Of a stretch of DNA of 64,000 nt, positions 58,363 through 64,000 are shown one piece after another (position 1 is the first letter of the stretch; each line of letters opens with the position of its first letter). The stretch covers positions 1 to 64,000 of the IMG/VR virus record IMGVR_UViG_3300017971_000035; one strand, 5' to 3'. The translations under genes were made by a program, and so were the position numbers. The stretch comes from a virus. Under the pieces are notes generated by a model. The model searched no databases, had not been told where the DNA came from, and saw only the letters and a list, made by a program, of their open reading frames with translations.

Positions 58363-59308
58363 GGCCGTAGAGGCTCAAAAATCCAAGAAAATCAAACGTT
58401 CTCCATGCCCTAATAATCGGGCAAGTTCAATTGGATATGCGGTTCCCATGCTTAATGGGTGTCTCCGGCGCGGCGTGTATGAACGGACACACTGGCAGGA
58501 AAAAAAGCTATGGGAAGTCCATACCATTCTGATTTTCGAAGAAGGAGACCTGCAGGAAGGGAAGGTCATGGCAGACCTGCAGCAGGCCGGTTACCCTATC
58601 ATTGAACAGCAAACTCCCTACCAATGGGAAGACAAAGAGACCGGAGAAGTCCTGGTTACCGGGCATGTCGATGGTAAATTGATGTGCGAAAAAGAAGGCA
58701 CCGAGGAACACGTTGCTATTCCAGTTGAAATAAAGAGCATGCACCCCAATATCTTCGCCCAAATCCACACCTGGGAAGATTTCAAGAAGAAACCATGGAC
58801 CAGGAGTTACATGGCTCAGATTACTCTGTATATGCTGATGAACAATATCGATATTGGCCTATTCATCCTCAAAAATAAATCCTCTGGCAAGCTGAAGCAG
58901 ATAATCGTCAAACTGGATTACGAGCTGGGCGAGGCTTGCGTGAAAGCAGCGGAAGCCATCAACCAGCATGTCAAGGAAAAAACTCTGCCAGATAGAATTG
59001 ATGACCGTGATGTCTGTAAGGACTGCATGTTCAATCATGTATGCCTGCCAGATATCAATTTTGGTGAAGAAATTCAGATAGGTGAGGATCCTGCCTTTGA
59101 ATCCAAACTCAAAGAATACCTGGAAATCAAAGAAACTGCCAAAAAGGCTGAAAAGATGTGGGATGAAGTTCTCAGACCAAGAATGAAGGCATCGACCGAT
59201 GAAAAAGGTACATTGAATATGGTTCTCGGAAATTACCATCTCAAAGGTAAGACTGCAAGCAACGGAACATTCAGACCAAAAATCGAAATCATTGACCAGG
59301 AGGGATAA
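58337..59308 (+). CDS. PD-(D/E)XK nuclease, Cas4/RecB-like
   Basis: A 323-residue protein. GHVDGKLMCEKE (about residues 112-123) then AIPVEIKSMHPN (about 131-142) give the catalytic Asp and the ExK of the PD-(D/E)XK fold. A single Cys near residue 40 (NGCLRRGVYER) and DVCKDCMFNHVC (about 228-239) form a four-Cys iron-sulfur site as in Cas4 and AddB. It would resect DNA ends to leave a strand for the preceding protein. Start overlaps the previous gene by 26 bases. Confidence 0.88.
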   Translation: MIKVPNLIEAVEAQKSKKIKRSPCPNNRASSIGYAVPMLNGCLRRGVYERTHWQEKKLWEVHTILIFEEGDLQEGKVMADLQQAGYPIIEQQTPYQWEDKETGEVLVTGHVDGKLMCEKEGTEEHVAIPVEIKSMHPNIFAQIHTWEDFKKKPWTRSYMAQITLYMLMNNIDIGLFILKNKSSGKLKQIIVKLDYELGEACVKAAEAINQHVKEKTLPDRIDDRDVCKDCMFNHVCLPDINFGEEIQIGEDPAFESKLKEYLEIKETAKKAEKMWDEVLRPRMKASTDEKGTLNMVLGNYHLKGKTASNGTFRPKIEIIDQEG

Positions 59309-59679
59309 TGCCACCAGAAAAAGCAAAAAGGAAACTTGCTTTCTTCGAAGTTGATAGGGGCCGACTTGGAGAATGTCTTCAAGAAGACTTCGAGGAAGCT
59401 CAGAAAATTGCGGCCGAACGGGGTGTTGAGGTAAAAATCAATGCTCAAATTACTGTGTTCCCGCCCGACCAAAAAGATCCTATGTACGGTTCGGTACAAT
59501 ACAAACATAGTATCTCACAGCCTGCATTTCTTTCACGTAAGTACGATACCGTCCTTAATAATGATGGTATGATTATCAGCGACGCAGAACAGCCTCTTGA
59601 ACAACTCGATCTTGACCTCGAAATTAAAAAGGATCCAAAACTTATACCGCACCCGAGTACGGGTACTGAAAAGGAGTAA
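59308..59679 (+). CDS. small recombination-operon protein
   Basis: A 123-residue protein (KRKLAFFEVDRGRLGECLQE). Beta-rich centre with VEVKINAQITVFPPDQ; no catalytic motif. Reminds of small replication/recombination accessories, but not recognised. Overlaps the nuclease stop by 1 base. Confidence 0.6.
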   Translation: MPPEKAKRKLAFFEVDRGRLGECLQEDFEEAQKIAAERGVEVKINAQITVFPPDQKDPMYGSVQYKHSISQPAFLSRKYDTVLNNDGMIISDAEQPLEQLDLDLEIKKDPKLIPHPSTGTEKE

Positions 59680-59682
59680 GCC

Positions 59683-60453
59683 ATGTCTGGCGACAAAAAG
59701 GTTGTTATCAGCCACCAGGGAGAAATCCTTCGTCTTCTCGAAGGCTGTGACTATGTACAACTGACCGATGGTACAGATGATACATTTGACACAGATAGTA
59801 TTGATTCTTTCGCAGATTATCTCAGCATTAAGGATAATGATTTCAGATTATTTTATGATGAGTCTGTCTGCAGGGCAATTGAAAGCAATGTTAAATATAA
59901 TACGAAATCAATAGCTGTATGTTCATTACAGTTCTCATTGCTCATGCAGAAACTTGTTAATGTAGCAAATCAGAATCTCGGTCTTGATGCTCTCGAAGAA
60001 TTCCTTACAATAATGAAGCCATTCATTGACCAGAGTGGTATTGACCTCTTAAGCTGTTGTAACGATTTTCAGTCTTCCAAGATAACTTCCGTAAAAAGGA
60101 AAAGAGATCAGAAGAAGGGAAACTTTTGTTTCAGCATCAGCCAGGAAGATACAGGTAAAAATGACTTCGATCCTCCTGAATCTGTGAAGTTCGAATTACC
60201 CATATTTGATTTCATAGATGATGCTTCAAAGTTCGAATTCGAAATCCATTTTTCGCATCGTGCTACGGAAGATGACTGCCGTGTCTACTTCAAATTTTAT
60301 AATCCTATGTTCAACAACCTGCTCCGCATGGAACAAAAAAGGATTATAGAATCAAAGCTCGAAAGAATTGATGCACCTAAATTTTGGGGCTCTCTTGAAA
60401 TCAATAACAGAACTGATGAATGGAAATACAAATTCAATAAACCTGTTCATTAA
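59683..60453 (+). CDS. phage protein, unknown (DUF2303-like position)
   Basis: A 256-residue protein after AAAAAGGAGTAAGCC. The centre has ALEEFLTIMKPFIDQSGI, the C-terminal half FCFSISQED and FEIHFSHRATEDDCRVYFKF (about residues 180-220), beta-rich. In other phages a DUF2303-type protein sits in this place beside the recombination genes, but the sequence similarity here is only general. Function unknown. Confidence 0.6.
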   Translation: MSGDKKVVISHQGEILRLLEGCDYVQLTDGTDDTFDTDSIDSFADYLSIKDNDFRLFYDESVCRAIESNVKYNTKSIAVCSLQFSLLMQKLVNVANQNLGLDALEEFLTIMKPFIDQSGIDLLSCCNDFQSSKITSVKRKRDQKKGNFCFSISQEDTGKNDFDPPESVKFELPIFDFIDDASKFEFEIHFSHRATEDDCRVYFKFYNPMFNNLLRMEQKRIIESKLERIDAPKFWGSLEINNRTDEWKYKFNKPVH

Positions 60454-60791
60454 TGCTTTCTAAAAACCTGACCTTGCAAATACGAGGTCTACTGGAACAA
60501 CAACCGCGTCTTAGGGATGATGACCAGTACCTCGTTGCAATGGTATGGAGGCAGGAGATAGGCGAAGCAGCTCATTCCGAGAGCTGCTTCACCTTACTCG
60601 GTAAGATTGCGAAACATGAACTTTCACATTTTGAATCAATTCGTAGAATCAGGCAGATGATTCAGGAGGAAACACCGGAACTGCGCGGTGAGAAATGGCA
60701 GAAAAGACAAGACCATACTGTAAAAGTAAAGCAGGAAATCGAGGAAATAAGGCCTCATGCAGGTCCGCAAGAGAATTTGTTTGACAAATAG
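60453..60791 (+). CDS. small conserved phage protein
   Basis: A 112-residue protein. RDDDQYLVAMVWRQEIGEA, then HFESIRRIRQMIQEETPELR and GEKWQKRQDHTVKVKQEI. The pattern (LIxxVWRxE ... ESIxRxRxxxQExxPELRG) is shared by many phage proteins of unknown role encoded next to DnaB-type replication genes. It is helical and basic. Overlaps the previous gene by 1 base. Confidence 0.75.
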   Translation: MLSKNLTLQIRGLLEQQPRLRDDDQYLVAMVWRQEIGEAAHSESCFTLLGKIAKHELSHFESIRRIRQMIQEETPELRGEKWQKRQDHTVKVKQEIEEIRPHAGPQENLFDK

Positions 60792-60796
60792 GTGTC

Positions 60797-60940
60797 ATTG
60801 AGATATTTTACGAAAAGCCAGAATGGACCCGGGAAGTGGTCGATCCTCCTGGTGAAACCCTTCCCAACTCCATACCTGGCGGGTCTATTAAATCTGGTTC
60901 CCACCAACGGCAACAGATCACTGTCGTAGAATCAAAGTGA
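60797..60940 (+). CDS. possible small protein from an ATT start
   Basis: An open frame of 48 codons: IEIFYEKPEWTREVVDPPGE, then PNSIPGGSIKSGSHQRQQIT and VVESK. It looks like a protein and continues the operon, but the only start candidates are ATT 60797 or rarer codons. AGGTG lies just ahead. It could equally be a decayed gene. Confidence 0.35.
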   Translation: MEIFYEKPEWTREVVDPPGETLPNSIPGGSIKSGSHQRQQITVVESK

Positions 60941-61134
60941 CGTAAACGCTTACCGTATGGCGTGTCTATCTCAGACGCACAGCACCCAGGGATAGAGGAT
61001 ACGGCGGGGTTCATTGCGAGGCGACCGAAGGATTAACCTCCCACCTTTCAGGGAAACCACTGTGTTTTCCTGGGGGGTGTTTTGCTCGGCTCACTCAGAA
61101 TTAAAAGGGAACAACATTAACAGAAAGGAGTAAG
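60941..61134 (+). other. gene-free stretch with hairpin
   Basis: No good frame. At 61049-61072 CAGGGAAAC pairs with GTTTTCCTG (9 pairs, one G-U), followed by GGGGGGTGTTTTGC. It may be a terminator with a weak T run. The region before it is GC-richer than its neighbours; it may hold a further structured RNA, but I cannot show one. Confidence 0.45.
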
Positions 61135-61476
61135 ATGACAGATCAACAACCAATCCAAGGGAAATTTATGGAGTCCCTTGTAAGGAATAATAAACAGATC
61201 CGCAAAGAAAGAGCAGCGGCCATAGGCGAAGATGCGGAACTGATTTACAAGCGTCAAATCGAAGACCTTGAAGTTTCGATAAAGAGACTCGAACGGGAAC
61301 AAGAGAACATGCTCGATATGTCTCCTGATTCGGCAACCAGTCTCAAACTCGCCACCAATTTCGATGCTGTGGAATACTGCAAAACCGATCTTGAGTTGAG
61401 TGTCACAATTTACAAAAAGAAAATCCGGCTTGACCTTGCTAAGAAAAGGTATGCCTATCTGTTTGGAGGTACATGA
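61135..61476 (+). CDS. coiled-coil phage protein
   Basis: A 113-residue protein after AGAAAGGAGTAAG. Highly charged helix throughout (YKRQIEDLEVSIKRLEREQE). It may pair with the vWA protein it overlaps by 4 bases. Unknown. Confidence 0.65.
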   Translation: MTDQQPIQGKFMESLVRNNKQIRKERAAAIGEDAELIYKRQIEDLEVSIKRLEREQENMLDMSPDSATSLKLATNFDAVEYCKTDLELSVTIYKKKIRLDLAKKRYAYLFGGT

Positions 61477-62357
61477 TGGGTAGTGGTGGATATTCTTTTG
61501 CTTCTCGCAGTACCAGGGCAACAAACCTGGGTTTCCATACCAAAAGCATTCATGAAACCTTCTCGGCTCGTGAACTGAATAATGCCATGAATCCAAAAGG
61601 TGTCACTCTTCGTGAGTCTTGTGATTCAGAAGAACATCCGGAATCATTGGCAATTATCCTGGCTCTTGATGTCACTGGATCAATGGGTTCTGTTCCACAC
61701 CACCTGGTCAAAGATGGTCTCCCTCATATAATGAGTAAAATCATCGAACGTGGTTACAAGGATCCCCAACTTCTTTTTATGGGAGTGGGGGATCATAAGA
61801 CTGACCAGGCCCCACTTCAAATAGGCCAATTTGAAAGTAGCGATGAGTTACTGGATAAATGGCTGACAGATATTTGGCTTGAAGGAAATGGTGGTGGCAA
61901 TCAGGGTGAAAGTTATTTTTTACCTTGGTATTTTGCCGGCCATTGCACCAAAATTGACTGTTTCATTAAGCGCCAGAAAAAAGGATATCTTTTCACAGTA
62001 GGTGACGAGGATATTCATACTACCATTTCAAAATCATCAATGACCAGGATCTTTGGTGCTGGTGAATTTAATGATGAGATTTCTGCCATGGAGCTTCTTG
62101 ATAAAGCCAAAGAAATGTATCATGTCTACCATATTCATATCACTGAGACCGGAGCTGGCTCCAGGCCTGAGTGGCAGAATCATTGGAAAGAAATTCTTGG
62201 AGATCATTTTATTCCTGTGAAAAGCAGTAATGATGTCTCAAAGGTCATACCTGATATAATTTATCAGGAAGTGGACCCAGGACGTGAGCCGTACAAACCG
62301 GCCGCACCGCAGTCTGAAACCCAAACTGCGGGTGCGCCCCAAGATGACATCATATAA
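61473..62357 (+). CDS. von Willebrand factor A-domain protein
   Basis: A 294-residue protein. ILALDVTGSMGSVPHHLVKD (about residues 62-81) has a DxTGSMG metal-ion-dependent adhesion site. LFMGVGDHKTDQAPLQIGQF, then GNGGGNQGESYFLPWYFAG and KGYLFTVGDEDIHTT continue the domain. Such proteins assemble complexes, for example with AAA ATPases; no partner ATPase is within sight. The C-terminal 30 residues are Pro-rich. Overlaps the PurA-like gene by 14 bases. Confidence 0.85.
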   Translation: MMGSGGYSFASRSTRATNLGFHTKSIHETFSARELNNAMNPKGVTLRESCDSEEHPESLAIILALDVTGSMGSVPHHLVKDGLPHIMSKIIERGYKDPQLLFMGVGDHKTDQAPLQIGQFESSDELLDKWLTDIWLEGNGGGNQGESYFLPWYFAGHCTKIDCFIKRQKKGYLFTVGDEDIHTTISKSSMTRIFGAGEFNDEISAMELLDKAKEMYHVYHIHITETGAGSRPEWQNHWKEILGDHFIPVKSSNDVSKVIPDIIYQEVDPGREPYKPAAPQSETQTAGAPQDDII

Positions 62358-63471
62358 AGCTGTAATAGGATTAGGATTTGGAGATGAGGGCAAAGGTCTG
62401 GTAACAGATTACCTTTGCTCTGTCTCTGAAAATCCTATTGTTGTTCGCTTCTCAGGAGGCCAACAAGCAGGACATACTGTATGGTTTGAGGACCGTAAGC
62501 ATACCTTTTCAAATTTTGGTTCTGGTACATTCAGAGGGGCAGCCACTGTCTGGATGAATTCATGTACTATTGATCCAATCGGAATTTCAAGAGAATTCAA
62601 AATCTTAAAAGACCTAAATACCACACCTATTTTATATATCCATCCTGAATGTCCAGTTACTACTCCATATGAAATAGAAAAAAATCAACAGGACATAAAT
62701 TATATTCATAATGGCACTTGTGGAGTTGGAGTGGGTTGTACATGGCAAAGAGAAGAAAATAATTATCACTTAAGAGCTAAAGACCTTTATAATTTATCAG
62801 TATTAAAAATAAAATTGGACCTTCTTGCTGAATATTATGGATATACGACTCCAGAAATACAAAGATTTTATGCTGCTGTTCAGTCTATAACAAAAAATCC
62901 GTATATCTATATTCAACAATATACTTTTGGTATACATGATGATGTTATTTTCGAAGGTTCCCAAGGACTACTTCTTGACCAGGAAATAGGTTTTTTTCCT
63001 CATGTAACCAGATCATATACTGGTTCAAAAATGATATGGAACTATGACCCTGAGTATTATCTCGTCACTAGGGCATACCAGACAAGACATGGTGAAGGAC
63101 CAATGACCAATCGTGACATGGATCTAAACTTGACAAATAATGAACACGAAAATAATCAAGAAAATAAATGGCAAGGATGTCTTAGAACATCACCATTGGA
63201 TATGAATCTAATAAAATATGCAATTCAATCTGATGAATATATTTTAAATAGCAGTTATCTGAACCTCATAATAACTTGCCTTGATCAGCTTAAACCTCCA
63301 TATCATTATACCTTGGATCAAAAGGAAGTGAAATTCAATGGGCCATTATCAATGTCTGATGGCATACGATTTATTTTTAATAGAAGCATACGTGGATCAT
63401 TAGTAAACACATACTGTTCTTATTCAAAATATTCGGACGATTTAAAAAAGGCTGATGAAATTGATGTATAA
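62344..63471 (+). CDS. PurA-family adenylosuccinate synthetase-like enzyme (375 aa)
   Basis: Started at ATG 62344 (MTSYKAVIGLGFGDEGKG), inside the vWA gene end. GFGDEGKGLVTDYLCS is the phosphate loop with its catalytic Asp; SGGQQAGHTVWF has the catalytic His. FEGSQGLLLDQEIGFFPHVT, RAYQTRHGEGPMTNRD, GCLRTSPLDMNL and LIITCLDQLKP are the remaining blocks. The family adds aspartate to IMP using GTP; phage PurZ does the same to dGMP to make 2-aminoadenine. Here Asp is kept, which PurZ from phages such as phiVC8 replaces. The Lys of the usual TKxD guanine site is Cys. It is about 55 residues shorter than E. coli PurA. Confidence 0.85.
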   Translation: MTSYKAVIGLGFGDEGKGLVTDYLCSVSENPIVVRFSGGQQAGHTVWFEDRKHTFSNFGSGTFRGAATVWMNSCTIDPIGISREFKILKDLNTTPILYIHPECPVTTPYEIEKNQQDINYIHNGTCGVGVGCTWQREENNYHLRAKDLYNLSVLKIKLDLLAEYYGYTTPEIQRFYAAVQSITKNPYIYIQQYTFGIHDDVIFEGSQGLLLDQEIGFFPHVTRSYTGSKMIWNYDPEYYLVTRAYQTRHGEGPMTNRDMDLNLTNNEHENNQENKWQGCLRTSPLDMNLIKYAIQSDEYILNSSYLNLIITCLDQLKPPYHYTLDQKEVKFNGPLSMSDGIRFIFNRSIRGSLVNTYCSYSKYSDDLKKADEIDV

Positions 63472-63781
63472 TCATTATCATTGCAAAAAATGTATGTTCG
63501 GACCACTCTCCACACCAGACGAGAAACACGAATGTACAGCCAAATCGACCAGATGGAAACCCCCGACTGTCGAAGAAGTCCAGGCTTACATTGATGAGAA
63601 GGGTTACAATATTGATGCGGAGTACTGGTGGAATTTTTATAATTCGAAAAATTGGATGATTGGTAAAAATAAAATGTCCAAATGGAAATCTGCTGTTGCA
63701 ACCTGGGCGCGGGGGAATGGTAATTCCGGTCGAGTCAGCGGATCAAGGCCAAAACTCAAGGAATTGGGAGACATTGGGTAA
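63455..63781 (+). CDS. replication accessory / DNA-binding protein
   Basis: A 108-residue protein. HCKKCMFGPLSTPDEKHEC (about residues 9-27) is a zinc-binding set. PPTVEEVQAYIDEKGYNIDA followed by EYWWNFYNSKNWMIGKNKMS and KWKSAVATWARG is the conserved block found at the C-terminus of many phage replisome organisers and helicase loaders. Fusion to a zinc ribbon is unusual. It overlaps the next gene, a DnaB-type helicase, as expected for a loader. Confidence 0.75.
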   Translation: MKLMYNHYHCKKCMFGPLSTPDEKHECTAKSTRWKPPTVEEVQAYIDEKGYNIDAEYWWNFYNSKNWMIGKNKMSKWKSAVATWARGNGNSGRVSGSRPKLKELGDIG

Positions 63782-64000
63782 GCCAAACGCAGAACGTGAG
63801 GTCATCAAGTGCATGCTGTTCGATGCTGAACGGTGTATGCCGGCGTTCGAGTTGTTAAAACCACAGCATTTCTTTTACGGGGAATACAGGCATTTTTTCG
63901 AGGAAATGTGCCGGATGTCTGAAGAGGGGAAGGAAATAAATCCTGTCACCCTCACGGAAAATGCCCGTTTTAATCAGAATTTATTGGATGAACTGGTTGT
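63774..64000 (+). CDS. DnaB-type replicative helicase, N-terminal part (3' end outside window)
   Basis: A frame from TTG 63774 behind GGGAGACA, overlapping the preceding stop, open to the window end. NAEREVIKCMLFDAERCMPA, then KPQHFFYGEYRHFFEEMCRM and SEEGKEINPVTLTEN, match the DnaB N-terminal domain, which binds primase. The ATPase part is not visible. It would unwind the fork; the upstream accessory gene probably loads it. Confidence 0.8.
   Translation, partial: MGKPNAEREVIKCMLFDAERCMPAFELLKPQHFFYGEYRHFFEEMCRMSEEGKEINPVTLTENARFNQNLLDELV

Noticed and set aside
60941-61134. Second structured noncoding RNA
   Set aside because: Only one 9-pair stem could be shown; the rest gave no convincing pairing.
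62344-63471. Classical PurZ and proof of 2-aminoadenine DNA
   Set aside because: The catalytic Asp that PurZ replaces is still present, and no MazZ or DatZ partners lie in the window.

Overview
The window is an internal 64-kb piece of a large tailed double-stranded DNA phage genome, or a prophage-like viral contig. Both ends cut through genes. No bacterial housekeeping genes, rRNA, integrase or CRISPR array were seen. The virion genes point to a podovirus-like particle: P22-type portal, scaffold, capsid protein, a short adaptor/nozzle pair, giant internal proteins with a transglycosylase-like region, and no tape measure or sheath. Genes mostly start at ATG behind strong AGGAGG-type ribosome sites, with some GTG and TTG starts and the standard code. 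That argues against a Bacteroidetes host. A lipoprotein and a secreted protein suggest a bacterial host, but the host cannot be named.

Layout. Positions 1-27,556 (minus strand) hold the virion cassette. Read from right to left it runs: portal, scaffold, major capsid protein, adaptor, nozzle-like protein, lectin-like and fibre proteins with 20-residue repeats, a 938-residue virion protein, a sulfotransferase-like protein, and two very large internal proteins. Positions 27,574-34,950 hold an AT-rich, tightly overlapping glycan-modification cassette: a nucleotidyltransferase, two LicD-like proteins, several GT-A glycosyltransferase-like proteins, a glycosyltransferase-methyltransferase fusion, FkbM and class I methyltransferases, and a second sulfotransferase-like protein. 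The large terminase and a small HTH regulator end the leftward block at 37,442.

From 37,543 transcription is almost all rightward. Positions 37.5-46.1 kb hold many small overlapping genes, with a TGT/DpdA-like base transglycosylase, an ASCH protein, a DUF5131 radical-SAM protein, a lipoprotein and zinc-ribbon proteins. Positions 46.3-54.6 kb look like a regulatory and host-takeover region: three SpoVG-like proteins, a cold-shock protein, a SLOG/YspA protein, the small terminase (minus strand), a NADAR-like protein, many intrinsic terminator hairpins placed just before ribosome sites, and a 540-nt gene-free structured RNA with a tRNA-like element inside it. Positions 54.6-64 kb hold a GHKL-like protein, a DUF932 protein, a recombination module (putative annealing protein plus Cas4/RecB-like nuclease), a vWA protein, a PurA-family enzyme and the start of a DnaB-type helicase.

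How the parts fit together: the leftward block makes and packages the particle, and an enzyme set that probably decorates a surface glycan is co-transcribed with it. The rightward block remodels the host, modifies nucleotides and DNA, recombines and replicates. Sigma70-like promoters at 28,740, 50,680 and 57,353 read rightward. The first two would give nearly leaderless messages.
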